Assembly (NCBI GenBank): GCA_025359885.1
Contig: JANYDG010000077.1
Location: forward strand, 43,605-107,604
DNA from: Acidobacteriota bacterium
GTDB taxonomy: Bacteria > Acidobacteriota > Terriglobia > Terriglobales > Acidobacteriaceae
Length of the DNA: 64,000 nucleotides
Reading direction: 5' to 3'
A program made the position numbers and the translations under genes. The notes below the pieces were generated by a model. The model was given only the letters and a program-made list of their open reading frames with translations. It had not been told where the DNA came from and made no database searches. This document shows, one piece after another, positions 46,308 to 55,755 of this stretch. Positions within the stretch are counted from its first letter, which is position 1. Every line of letters starts with the position of its first letter.

Positions 46308-47471
46308 TTACCGGAAAAGATGGGGCACGAACCGGCTGATGTTGGTGGTGATGAGGCCCTCTGACTCGCGGATACCCATGCCGGCCGGTTCGCCATCCAC
46401 CAGCCAGCTGCCGATCACCGCGGTGCGGCCATCGGCCTGCGCCAGCGGGGCCAGTGCCTGGTAGACACAGGCCTCATCGGGCGTCGCAGCCGGGTTTGCC
46501 CCCTCGGCCTGCGCCCAGTTTCGAAACACCGTGATGCCCCCGCCCTCGCGCCCAAAGAACGGCTTCCGCACATAATTCTGCAGGTTGCGGGGGCCGCCCA
46601 GGTAGGTTGGCAGCAGCAGTTCGTGATTCGGATAGAGCTCCCACAAGATAGCGAGCAGCGCCTTGTTTGACCACATCATCTTCCAGATTGGCTCAATCCA
46701 CTGGGTCATTCCGGGGCGGGCCTTTTGCTGCCGGGCGTTCATCGTCCCAAGGGCATGCTCGGCAAAGGACTCTGCCAGCAGCCACTCCCAGGGGTAGAGC
46801 TTGAACAGGGTCTGAATCGCGGACTCGTGCAGGTCGACAAAGCAATGCTTCTTCTCGTCCCAGCCGATCTCGTGCATCGTCAGTTCAGTGGTCTGCAGCC
46901 CTGCCTGCTGGGCTGTGTCGCGCAGATAGGTTACGGTCATCGCGTCTTCTTCTGCCCCATCATGGGCAAAGCAGACGGGCTGCGCTACGTAGGGTGCAAG
47001 GTCCTTCCACTTGGCTACGAGCTTTTCATGCAGGGAGTTGAACTGGTCTTCGCGGGGGAAGCAGTCTTCGAGCCAGTACCATTGCGCGACGGCTGCCTCA
47101 ACGAGCGCTGTGGGAGTGTCGGCGTTGTACTCCAGCAGCTTGATCTGGCGCCCATCATAAGCGAGGTCAAGCCGGCCGTAGAGTGCTGGTGGCTCGCTTT
47201 GCCAGGTCTGCCGGATGTGCTCTGCGGCTGCGGCAGGAATCTGCATGCGGCTGAGCCAGTCGCGCTCCAGAATCACGTCTCCGGCAGCCAGCGCGAGCCG
47301 CTGAATCTCGGCAGTTGCGGCCTCCAATCGGTCTACTTCGGAAGCTGAGAACTCCCAGTAAGCTGATTCATCCCAGTAGGGGCTGCCGTTCTCGAGGGTG
47401 TGGAAGGTGAGCCCGACTTTTTCTACGTGTGACTGCCAGTTTGGGCGAGGAGCGATGCTGTGACGGCGCAT
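46308..47471 (-). CDS. Glutathionylspermidine synthase family protein (YgiC/YjfC-like)
   Basis: GRLDLAYDGRQIKLLEYNADTPTALVEAA; QWYWLEDCFPREDQFNSLHEKLV; C-terminal GMGIRESEGLITTNISRFVPHLF. Confidence 0.9.
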   Translation of the reverse strand: MRRHSIAPRPNWQSHVEKVGLTFHTLENGSPYWDESAYWEFSASEVDRLEAATAEIQRLALAAGDVILERDWLSRMQIPAAAAEHIRQTWQSEPPALYGRLDLAYDGRQIKLLEYNADTPTALVEAAVAQWYWLEDCFPREDQFNSLHEKLVAKWKDLAPYVAQPVCFAHDGAEEDAMTVTYLRDTAQQAGLQTTELTMHEIGWDEKKHCFVDLHESAIQTLFKLYPWEWLLAESFAEHALGTMNARQQKARPGMTQWIEPIWKMMWSNKALLAILWELYPNHELLLPTYLGGPRNLQNYVRKPFFGREGGGITVFRNWAQAEGANPAATPDEACVYQALAPLAQADGRTAVIGSWLVDGEPAGMGIRESEGLITTNISRFVPHLFR

Positions 47472-47752
47472 TACTCGCCCCCGCTGTGACTGCCGCCATG
47501 GCCAAAGCCGCCCCGGCTCACGCTGCCGCCTACGACGGTGTCGCCAAATCGGCCGCCGTTCGACCCACCATACATGTAGTGGTACCCATACCCACCGCTG
47601 CCATGCCCACCACCTGAATACGCCTCACAGTTGGAGTCGGGCGCGAGGCGGTTCTGGCCGTCCACACAGTGGCGCGGGTCATCGTGGCACCCAATGGAGG
47701 CAAGGGCTACAGCGGCCAGCAAGGTGAGCGGAACTTCACGAGATTTGCGCAT
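47471..47752 (-). CDS. Small Gly-rich lipoprotein, YgiB-like
   Basis: LLAAVALASIGCHDDPRHCVDGQNRLAPDSNCEAY...VSRGGFGHGGSHSGGE; TAATG overlap with YgiC-like gene. Confidence 0.6.
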   Translation of the reverse strand: MRKSREVPLTLLAAVALASIGCHDDPRHCVDGQNRLAPDSNCEAYSGGGHGSGGYGYHYMYGGSNGGRFGDTVVGGSVSRGGFGHGGSHSGGE

Positions 47753-47861
47753 AAAGGGCTAACAGCGATGCTGCCAGAGATTCACGCGTAACACAAGCGA
47801 ACCGCGGTATGTACGAACTGGAAAACAGCTGCAGCGCGGATAGCCTAAAATGGGTCCACTC

Positions 47862-48974
47862 ATGGAACCAATCACCCACCTGCTCACTGGAGCCTGCATC
47901 GGTCGGGCTGGCCTGAATCGCCGTACCGCGTATGCCACCCTTGCTGCTGTTCTCGCTGCCGAGGCCCCGGATATTGACGTGGTTTGGTCACTGCGCGGCC
48001 CGGTGGAGAGCTTTGCCCACCATCGCGGAATCACCCATACGTTGATTGCCTCCCCGGTGATCGCGCTTGCCGTTACGGGCTGCGTCTGGCTGATTCATCG
48101 ATTTGTACCGCTGCGCAAGAGCATGACCGCACCGCAGCCGATCAACTGGCTCTGGATTTTCGTTTCTGCGCTGATTTCATGCCTCAGCCACCTGTTGCTC
48201 GACTGGACGAACAACTACGGGCTGCGCCCCTTCTTCCCCTTCAATGCCCGCTGGTACTCGGGCGATCTTGTTTTTATCGCTGAACCAGTTCTCTGGGTCA
48301 TGCTGGTCGGGGCGGTTGTGCTGCCCGCTTTATTCGGCCTGGCCGACCGCGAAGTCGGTGCGCGCCGGACTCACTTCCGCGGGCGCGGCCTGGCTACCGC
48401 AGCCCTCATTGGCATGGCGCTGCTCTGGTGCTGGCGCTGGGCTGAACATGCCCAGGCCCACACCCTCGTCGAAGCGGCGCTGGTCACTCCCACACCTGCC
48501 CGCCGCATCGCCCTGATGCCCTATCCTGGCAACCCGTGGCGCTGGCACGCGCTGCTTGAAACCGACACCACCTGGCAGACTGCCGAGGTTGACACCCGCT
48601 CTGGCCTGGTCGAGAGCGATGCGCGCATCAACTCCCTCTTCAAGCCAGCCCCCACAGCAGCCTCTGAAGCGGCTCGCCGCACTCGCCTGGGGCAGGTTTA
48701 TCTTGATTGGGCCCAGTGGCCCGTGGTGCATGATCTCGGCCCGCAACCGATCCCCGGCACGGCCCCGCCGCAGCTTCCAGTGGGGCGCGCCTGGTCTGCC
48801 GTCGAATTCAGTGACCTGCGCTTTGCCTACCCGTTTCTCAGCCCTCGCATGGCCAACTCCGCCAACCAAAGCCTCGAAGACTCCCTCGCCCGGTCGGCAC
48901 TCTCGGGCGGCGTTTACATTGTCGATGGTCACGAAGACGCAGGCCAGTTTCTCAACGGCAGGGAGCAGAAGTAG
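47862..48974 (+). CDS. Metal-dependent hydrolase, YdjM-like membrane protein
   Basis: MEPITHLLTGACIGRAGL...APDIDVVWSLRGPVESFAHHRGITHTLIASP; LSHLLLDWTNNYGLRPFFPFNARW. Confidence 0.88.
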   Translation: MEPITHLLTGACIGRAGLNRRTAYATLAAVLAAEAPDIDVVWSLRGPVESFAHHRGITHTLIASPVIALAVTGCVWLIHRFVPLRKSMTAPQPINWLWIFVSALISCLSHLLLDWTNNYGLRPFFPFNARWYSGDLVFIAEPVLWVMLVGAVVLPALFGLADREVGARRTHFRGRGLATAALIGMALLWCWRWAEHAQAHTLVEAALVTPTPARRIALMPYPGNPWRWHALLETDTTWQTAEVDTRSGLVESDARINSLFKPAPTAASEAARRTRLGQVYLDWAQWPVVHDLGPQPIPGTAPPQLPVGRAWSAVEFSDLRFAYPFLSPRMANSANQSLEDSLARSALSGGVYIVDGHEDAGQFLNGREQK

Positions 48975-49131
48975 CCGCCCGCGTTCTTAACGAACTCTTT
49001 TTGAAATCAAGTCACAAGAAAAATTGATGCCATCAACAGGTAAAAGTTGACCCCCGCCGGTTTGCTCCGCAAAATGGAGAGAGCGTTCCGGCCATTTCTG
49101 AACGATCTTTCGAAAGTCCTCTGAGGTTTCA

Positions 49132-49680
49132 ATGCCCGCATACCTGCTTCTGCTCGCCGCTCTACTGAGCCGCGTCGTTCCCCACTCCGGCTGGTTCGGA
49201 TTCACGGCTGTCGGTGGCTCGCTGCTTTACTTTGGCGCGCGCCGCAGCTTCCGCGAGATGCTGCTGCCGATGGCCGCCCTCGCAGGCGTTGACTACTTCC
49301 TCACGACCCGCGTTTATGGCTATGACTTTGCCTGGCAGTCGTACATGGTCACCTGGGCGTGGTACGGCGCCGCTATCGTTCTCGGCCGTATTCTGCTCAC
49401 CGAGCGCGCCTCTACGCTGCGCGTCGCCTCGGCTGCGCTGCTTGGCCCGACCTCTTTCTTTCTTGCCTCGAACTACGCGGTCTGGCTTGAATCCAGCCAC
49501 CCTGGCGGCATGTACGCGCCGAGTATGAGCGGCCTGCTGACCTGCTTTGCCGTTGGACTGCCCTTTTATGGCCGCGACATACTCTCGACTGGTCTGGTAC
49601 TCGCTATTGCCTTCGGTGTTCCGGCCACCGTCCGCCATTTTCAAACGGGTGACGCCGGTGCATCGGTATCCATCCGGTAA
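49132..49680 (+). CDS. Hypothetical multi-span membrane protein (DUF6580-like)
   Basis: YLLLLAALLSRVVPHSGWFGFTAVGGSLLYFGAR...LLPMAALAGVDYFLTTRVYGYDF. Confidence 0.65.
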   Translation: MPAYLLLLAALLSRVVPHSGWFGFTAVGGSLLYFGARRSFREMLLPMAALAGVDYFLTTRVYGYDFAWQSYMVTWAWYGAAIVLGRILLTERASTLRVASAALLGPTSFFLASNYAVWLESSHPGGMYAPSMSGLLTCFAVGLPFYGRDILSTGLVLAIAFGVPATVRHFQTGDAGASVSIR

Positions 49681-49776
49681 GCCGGGTGCCCCCTGTCTTG
49701 AGTTTGAGATGGGTGATCGAGGCGAGGCAAAGACTTATTCCCCCAACCACAGCCCAATTTGCGATACTGGTACGTC

Positions 49777-50442
49777 ATGCCCATCGAAAACCTCCAACAA
49801 GCCGCCCAGCAGATCGCCAGCCTCCTGAATTCTGTCGTCAAGCTCGGCGGCCTCAAGCTCAAGTACCGCATCAGCGCCAGCGCCCCGCCTGAGGGTGCTG
49901 ACCCGGCTCTTGTCGCAAGTGGCGCGCAGATTATCAATGTCGATCTCAGCGGAGCTGACGCCCCTCTGCTTACGCAGCGCGGCGGCGAACTCCTCCGCTC
50001 GCTCGAGCACATCGCTGCGCAGATCCTTCGCCTTGACCTTCGCGAGCAGGACCTGGTCAGCTTTGACGCGCTGAACTTCAAGGCTTTGCGGCAGCAGGAG
50101 ATCCAGCTTACCGCCGATGCCGCTGCGGAGCGCGTGCGCCAATCCGGCACCCCTTACAGCTTTCCTCCGACCAACTCCCGTGAGCGGCGCATGCTGCATC
50201 TCGCGTTCAAATCGATTGAAGACGTGGAGACCGCGTCGATTGGCGAAGGCCAGGAGCGGTACCTGGTGGTCTATCCCAAAGGCCGCACCGACCTGCCGGC
50301 ACCTATCCCGGTGATGCCTCAGCGCACCGGATTTGGTGACCGCGGCGGCAGACGGGACGACCGCGGAGGCCGTGGTGACAGAGGCGACAGGGGACCTCGG
50401 CGTGACGACCGCCCACGACGCGATGGTGGATACAACCGCTAG
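49777..50442 (+). CDS. R3H-domain RNA-binding protein (Jag/KhpB-like) with RGG-rich tail
   Basis: SFPPTNSRERRMLHLAFKSIEDVETASIGEGQERYLVVYP R3H-like motif; C-terminal GGRRDDRGGRGDRGDRGPRRDDRPRRDGGYNR. Confidence 0.75.
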   Translation: MPIENLQQAAQQIASLLNSVVKLGGLKLKYRISASAPPEGADPALVASGAQIINVDLSGADAPLLTQRGGELLRSLEHIAAQILRLDLREQDLVSFDALNFKALRQQEIQLTADAAAERVRQSGTPYSFPPTNSRERRMLHLAFKSIEDVETASIGEGQERYLVVYPKGRTDLPAPIPVMPQRTGFGDRGGRRDDRGGRGDRGDRGPRRDDRPRRDGGYNR

Positions 50443-50528
50443 CAAGAAACAGAGGTTTGTCATCCTGAACGAAGGGAAGGACCTGTTTTTCAGACTCTAC
50501 ACTCGAAACTTCACACTCAAACTCGCCT

Positions 50529-50750
50529 TCACAGCCGCTTCCGCAGTCCTTCAACGACAAAGTAGCCAATGACCGCCGCAATCACGGCTATCCCAAAATT
50601 AATCCATGTGAATATATCCGCGAGCGCCCACAGCAGCCCTCGGCCCTGGGCCGCGCCGGAGTGGTCGAACTCGCCCATCAGCAGATTTGAATAAAACAAA
50701 AAAATGATGAAGCCGACCTCAGTCAGCGCCCGGCCAAGATTCTTGCTCAT
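50529..50750 (-). CDS. Small two-TM membrane protein (73 aa)
   Basis: TEVGFIIFLFYSNLLMGEF...DIFTWINFGIAVIAAVIGYFVVEGLRKRL. Confidence 0.55.
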   Translation of the reverse strand: MSKNLGRALTEVGFIIFLFYSNLLMGEFDHSGAAQGRGLLWALADIFTWINFGIAVIAAVIGYFVVEGLRKRL

Positions 50751-50872
50751 ACACCCACCTTATCCCGCACTGAGCGCCGGGGCCAAACACTTTCCGCAGC
50801 AGCTTCAGTGTGCCCCGCCATGCTAACCTGAGCCAAACCCCGTGCAGGGCTCGCGCCTCAGGAGAAACGTCT

Positions 50873-51598
50873 TTGCAAGCATCCGGCATCCAGCTCGTCG
50901 TCGCGCTTTACCAGTTCGTCATTCTCATTTTTTCCCTCTCCTGTCACGAGTGCGCCCACGCCTGGATGGCCTCTCGCCTGGGCGATCAGACGGCGCGCAT
51001 GCAGGGCCGCGTGACGCTGAACCCGATCAAGCATATTGACCCCATAGGAACCCTGCTTTTTCCGGCGCTGATGATTTTTGGCCCCGTGATGGGCATAGGC
51101 GGAGCCGGCATGATGATTGGCTGGGCCAAGCCGACCCCGGTGCTCACGCGCAATTTCAAGCACATTCGCCGTGACGACAATCTGACGACGCTGGCCGGGC
51201 CGGCCTCGAACCTGCTGCTCGTTTTCGCCTCTTTTGCCCTTCTCGTCCTGCTGATCGTTGCCATCCCCGGCGGCCACGACGCGGTGATTAACGCGACCAA
51301 CATGGAAATCGACCTCAGCTCGCAGACCGCTCCCCAGGCGCTGGCCCTGCTGGGGTGGCTGATGATTGAGGTCAACATCGCGCTGATGGTCTTTAATCTG
51401 CTGCCCATTCCACCGCTGGATGGCAGCCACGTGCTGCGCAACATGCTGCCTTATAACGCACTGGCCACCTACGACCAGTTTGCCCGCTATGGATTCTTTC
51501 TCATCCTCATCCTGGGCCGCTACGTTGTCGGTTTCTTTATGGAGCCAATTCTCCACGTCGTCATCAGCGCCCTTATCCTGTTCCTCCGCATCCGGTAA
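50873..51598 (+). CDS. Site-2 protease family protein (M50), TTG start
   Basis: FSLSCHECAHAWMASRLGD (HExxH), NPIKHIDPIGTLLFPALM, NLLPIPPLDGSHVL. Confidence 0.92.
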   Translation: MQASGIQLVVALYQFVILIFSLSCHECAHAWMASRLGDQTARMQGRVTLNPIKHIDPIGTLLFPALMIFGPVMGIGGAGMMIGWAKPTPVLTRNFKHIRRDDNLTTLAGPASNLLLVFASFALLVLLIVAIPGGHDAVINATNMEIDLSSQTAPQALALLGWLMIEVNIALMVFNLLPIPPLDGSHVLRNMLPYNALATYDQFARYGFFLILILGRYVVGFFMEPILHVVISALILFLRIR

Positions 51599-51743
51599 GG
51601 CTGCGTATCACGGGCGCAGTCTCGACTTGCAAACCACGCCGGCGATGCGCGACTCTTGCAGGGACGCCATGCTGACCTCGCCTCGACAATCCGAGCCATG
51701 CAAATCCGGGTCTGGCGAATCCGGGCGCGGCGAGTCACGGCAC

Positions 51744-52652
51744 ATGCGCGCCAGCCAGGCCACACGCCAACTCCGCATCGCGCTCTTTCGTGCCCTGCAC
51801 CAGGCGCTGCAAAACGAAGTGCTGGACCGTGCCAAGGCGACCGCGTACTCGGGTATGTTGATGCTGTTCCCAGCGTTCCTCGTGCTCACGACTCTGCTTG
51901 CCCTTGTTCCGGCTGGCTACACGCTGCTCGACGCGCTGCGCAATGCCAGCGAACAGTTCCTGCCAGCGGACACGATGTCGCTGTTGCTCTCCTACTTTCA
52001 GACGCAGCGCGCGTATTCTCTCCAGGTGACCCTCTCCGCCGGCACGCTTTCACTTTTCGCTGCACTTGGCGTGATGCTCTCGCTGATGGGCGGATTTCAA
52101 CATGCGTACCAGCTTCCACCTGGCGGCAGCACGGGCGCATGGACTTTCTGGGAAACGCGCATCCGCGCCCTGCTGCTGGTGCCGATTGCGCTGGTGCCGC
52201 TTTCGCTGGCTACGGCCATCCTGATCTTTGGCCAGCCCATTGAACAGTGGATGATTGACAATTCCCAGCACGAGTTGCACGTCATTGTGCTCATTCTCTG
52301 GAGGCTTGCCCGCTGGTCGCTGGCCCTGCTCACCAGCACCGCTGTTCTTGGCGCGCTTTACCACTACGGCACCCATAGCCGCGAGGGCTGGACCCGCGTG
52401 CTGCCCGGCGCCATTACCGCGACGCTGCTCTGGTTTCCGGCAACGCTTACCTTTGGCTGGTATGTTACCCGGGTCGCGGACTACACCATCATTTATGGCT
52501 CTCTCGGTACGGCGATTGCGACCCTGGTCTGGCTCTACCTCACCTCCTTCAGTGTGCTGCTTGGTGCCCACCTCAATGGTGTGCTGTACTGCCAAAGAAA
52601 CCAGGCCAACCCGGAAATTCCCGCAATGGCAGCCTCAGTCAAATCCTCGTGA
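51744..52652 (+). CDS. YihY/BrkB family inner membrane protein
   Basis: RAKATAYSGMLMLFPAFLVLTTLLALVP...PGAITATLLWFPATLTFGWYVTRVADYTIIYGSLGTAIATLVWLYLTSFSVLLGAHLNGVL. Confidence 0.9.
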   Translation: MRASQATRQLRIALFRALHQALQNEVLDRAKATAYSGMLMLFPAFLVLTTLLALVPAGYTLLDALRNASEQFLPADTMSLLLSYFQTQRAYSLQVTLSAGTLSLFAALGVMLSLMGGFQHAYQLPPGGSTGAWTFWETRIRALLLVPIALVPLSLATAILIFGQPIEQWMIDNSQHELHVIVLILWRLARWSLALLTSTAVLGALYHYGTHSREGWTRVLPGAITATLLWFPATLTFGWYVTRVADYTIIYGSLGTAIATLVWLYLTSFSVLLGAHLNGVLYCQRNQANPEIPAMAASVKSS

Positions 52653-52807
52653 ATTCACGCCCGGACGCGACTCCCCTGCGCATTTCCCCGGCATGCTCTC
52701 TCGGCTACATTGCTACTGCTCTTGTACAATTGGACGGAATGGACCTCATCGCATGATTGCAGCGAACCGGCGTCAGGGACTCCGGTATGAACTCATTCGC
52801 GCTTGCC

Positions 52808-52866
52808 CAGGTCTTGATTGCTCAGGTCTTGATTGCTCAGGTCTTAATTGCTCAGTCCTGATTGCT
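52808..52866. repeat. 15 bp tandem repeat, ~3.9 copies, upstream of pyk
   Basis: CAGGTCTTGATTGCT x2, CAGGTCTTAATTGCT, CAGTCCTGATTGCT. Confidence 0.93.
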
Positions 52867-52913
52867 TCTTTCGTTCTGAACGCATTTTTTCAGCACCACC
52901 CGGAGTGTCTCTG

Positions 52914-54419
52914 ATGTCCACCGCTGACCTGACTTTTTCCGATGCAATCCTCAAGCGACGCGCGAAGATTGTCGCTACCCTCGGTCCTGCATCGAATACC
53001 GAGCCCGTTTTTCGTCAACTGGTCCGCGCCGGACTCGACGTTGTCCGCCTTAATTTTTCCCATGGCACCCACGCCGAAAAGCTCGCCCTCATCCAGATGA
53101 TCCGCAAGGTGAGCCGCGAAGAGCACAAGCCGCTCTGCATCCTGGGCGACCTGCAGGGCCCCAAGATCCGCACCTCTAAACTCGTGGACCACAAGGCAGT
53201 GATGCTGGTGGCCGGTGAAAAGATCACCATCACGCCCCGCGAAGTCGAAGGCACGGCCGCGCTGGTTGGCACTACCTTCAAGACTCTCGCTGAAAATGTG
53301 GAGCAGGGCTCACGCATTCTGCTCTCGGACGGCTTGATCGAACTCCGCGTGCATGAGGTGGATGGCGACGATGTGATCTGCGAAATCGTCAATGGCGGCA
53401 AGCTCGGCGAAAACAAGGGCATCAACCTGCCTGGCATCCCGGTGCGCGTGCCATCTCTGACTGAAAAAGACGACATTGATCTGGAATTTGCCCTGAAAAA
53501 TGGTGTGGATGCCGTTGCTGTCTCGTTTGTGCGCACGGCGGAGGACATCAACCTCGTCCGCAACCGCGTCGCTGCCTACGGCGGAGCGACCTGGATTATC
53601 GCCAAGCTCGAAAAGCCCCAGGCGATTGAACACCTGGACGCAATCCTCACGGTCGCGGACGGCATCATGGTGGCCCGGGGAGACCTTGGCGTTGAAGTGC
53701 CGCCGGAAAAAGTTCCTGCCCTGCAGAAGCTGATTATCCGTCGCGCAGCGGACCATCGCAAGCCGGTCATCACCGCGACCCAGATGCTTGAGTCAATGAT
53801 CGACAACCCGCGCCCGACACGGGCTGAGGTTTCTGACGTGGCCAACGCAATCTATGACGGAACTGACGCTGTGATGCTCTCGGGCGAATCTGCCATGGGC
53901 GCCTACCCCGTCGAAGCGGTCAAGATGATGGCGCGCATCGTTGGCGAGGCAGAAGACACCATTGCCGCAGCCAAGACCGAGGGCTCCTACCTGGTCGGTC
54001 CGCGCAAAAAGACCCTCTCCGTCGCCGAAACCATTTGCGAAGCCACGGCGCACGCAGCCGAAGACCTTGACCTGCGCGGCATTGCTATCTTTACCGAGTC
54101 GGGTGCGACTGCCATCAAGCTGTCAAAATACCAGCCCGCAGCTCCCATCTACGCTTTCAGCTCCATTGAAGTGACCATCAACCGCCTCAATCTGCTCTGG
54201 GGTGTGACGCCGGTGCATTGCGCCAAGGTGCAAACCACCGAAGCCATGGTGGAGCTCGCGGAAACGCTCCTGGAGCAGCATCATTACGCGCACAAAGGCG
54301 AGATTATCGCACTTATCGCCGGAACCGGCACCAAGTCCGGCTCGACCAACTTCCTCCGCCTCCACAAACTCGGCGATCGCATCACGCGCACCTTCTTTAA
54401 CCCGGCCCACTCCGCCTGA
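52914..54419 (+). CDS. pyk: Pyruvate kinase
   Basis: RRAKIVATLGPASN; MVARGDLGVEVPPEKVPALQK; VITATQMLESMIDNPRPTRAEVSDVANAIYDGTDAVMLSGESA. Confidence 0.97.
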   Translation: MSTADLTFSDAILKRRAKIVATLGPASNTEPVFRQLVRAGLDVVRLNFSHGTHAEKLALIQMIRKVSREEHKPLCILGDLQGPKIRTSKLVDHKAVMLVAGEKITITPREVEGTAALVGTTFKTLAENVEQGSRILLSDGLIELRVHEVDGDDVICEIVNGGKLGENKGINLPGIPVRVPSLTEKDDIDLEFALKNGVDAVAVSFVRTAEDINLVRNRVAAYGGATWIIAKLEKPQAIEHLDAILTVADGIMVARGDLGVEVPPEKVPALQKLIIRRAADHRKPVITATQMLESMIDNPRPTRAEVSDVANAIYDGTDAVMLSGESAMGAYPVEAVKMMARIVGEAEDTIAAAKTEGSYLVGPRKKTLSVAETICEATAHAAEDLDLRGIAIFTESGATAIKLSKYQPAAPIYAFSSIEVTINRLNLLWGVTPVHCAKVQTTEAMVELAETLLEQHHYAHKGEIIALIAGTGTKSGSTNFLRLHKLGDRITRTFFNPAHSA

Positions 54420-54451
54420 CCGGAAACGCTACCGCACCCGAGAAGCACACG

Positions 54452-54495
54452 AACCCAGGTCTCTCCCCGGCAATCGCGGCCAGAGACCTGGGTTT
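54452..54495 (+). terminator. Terminator after pyk
   Basis: AACCCAGGTCTCT ... AGAGACCTGGGTT-TTTC, 13 bp stem. Confidence 0.88.
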
Positions 54496-54531
54496 TTCAT
54501 TTTTCCCGACACTGGCGTATGCTTGGCCCCA

Positions 54532-55581
54532 ATGCCGTTCTCACTCAAGCCGGTCTCGCCCAAACCGGTCTCGCAAAAGCCGGTCTCGCAAAAGCCAAGG
54601 CGCTGGCCCCGCTCTTTAACCCGCACCCTCCTCATCACTTTTGCGCTTGCCGCGGCCACCGGGTTCGCGACCTACCTCGTGCGCCACGAGCAACCGACGC
54701 GCATCGGCTGCCCAATCGCCGACGAACGCTCCTCAGGCAAAACTTTCACCTTCCTGGCACTCACGTTCAAGGAATTTCACCCTGCTGGCAACCAGTTCTC
54801 GGGCACGCTCAGCGTTGAAGTCGCACCCAACACCGACCGGATGCAGCCCGAGGCAATCCAGAAATGGTCAGCCGACCTGAAAAAGGTCGTGCTCCGCATC
54901 AACCACTACGACGGCCATACCCTCTCCTATCAGGGAGGGACGGACTCGCCCGTGGCCCTCGCATTTCCGCCCGCCTGGGGGTCACTTATGGGCAAAGGGA
55001 CCTTCATCTGGAATGCAGAAGCCGCCTCCGGACCCTTTTTCTATCCTTTTGACCGCTACACCCTCCACCTCAACCCATCCCTGATGGAGGTGACTGACCC
55101 CGCCGTCTACCCCAATGTGCTGATCGATACTTTCGAAACTGACTTTGCCAACTCCAATTTCATTCCCCACCTGAACAATATCCGCACCCAGTACCCCAAC
55201 GACCCCTACGAAATCCTGCTGGACCGCCCGCTCATGCTCCGCTCCCTGGCTATCATCGTCGGCGTGCTGCTCATTTTCTGGCTCTTCTATCTCATCCGGT
55301 TTGCCAAGCCCGGCGAACAGGCTGGCCAGCTTGTCTCGCTCTTTGTCGGCGTCTTCTCGATTCGCAGCTCGCTGCTCTCGGGCGCGCCGCTGTTCCCCAG
55401 CCTGATCGACTTCTGCGCAATTGGCGTTTACCTCGCGGCCGTGCTGATCGTGCTTGTTCGCTGGACCCTGCCCGACCACGGCACCACTGAATGCCCTTAC
55501 TGCAAATCTCAGATCCCCCTTGGTGCCAACGTGTGCTGCCAATGTACGCGTCCCGTCAACACGGTACCGCTGCCCGACTGA
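54532..55581 (+). CDS. Hypothetical membrane protein with C-terminal zinc ribbon
   Basis: TM segments plus TTECPYCKSQIPLGANVCCQCTRPV; N-terminal KPVSPKPVSQKPVSQKP repeat. Confidence 0.75.
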   Translation: MPFSLKPVSPKPVSQKPVSQKPRRWPRSLTRTLLITFALAAATGFATYLVRHEQPTRIGCPIADERSSGKTFTFLALTFKEFHPAGNQFSGTLSVEVAPNTDRMQPEAIQKWSADLKKVVLRINHYDGHTLSYQGGTDSPVALAFPPAWGSLMGKGTFIWNAEAASGPFFYPFDRYTLHLNPSLMEVTDPAVYPNVLIDTFETDFANSNFIPHLNNIRTQYPNDPYEILLDRPLMLRSLAIIVGVLLIFWLFYLIRFAKPGEQAGQLVSLFVGVFSIRSSLLSGAPLFPSLIDFCAIGVYLAAVLIVLVRWTLPDHGTTECPYCKSQIPLGANVCCQCTRPVNTVPLPD

Positions 55582-55755
55582 CGTGTTTGCACTCAGAACA
55601 GGGCACAATTTACCTACCTACGACTTTAGTACCCTCATTTTTACGCCGAAGTACTATCGAGGTTTCCCTCCCGATGGTTTCAAGTTAAGTGCGATAGCCG
55701 AAAGAGCTGCGGCCTGCCCTGAAAAGCCTGCAGCGATTGGCCCCTGGGAGACTCC

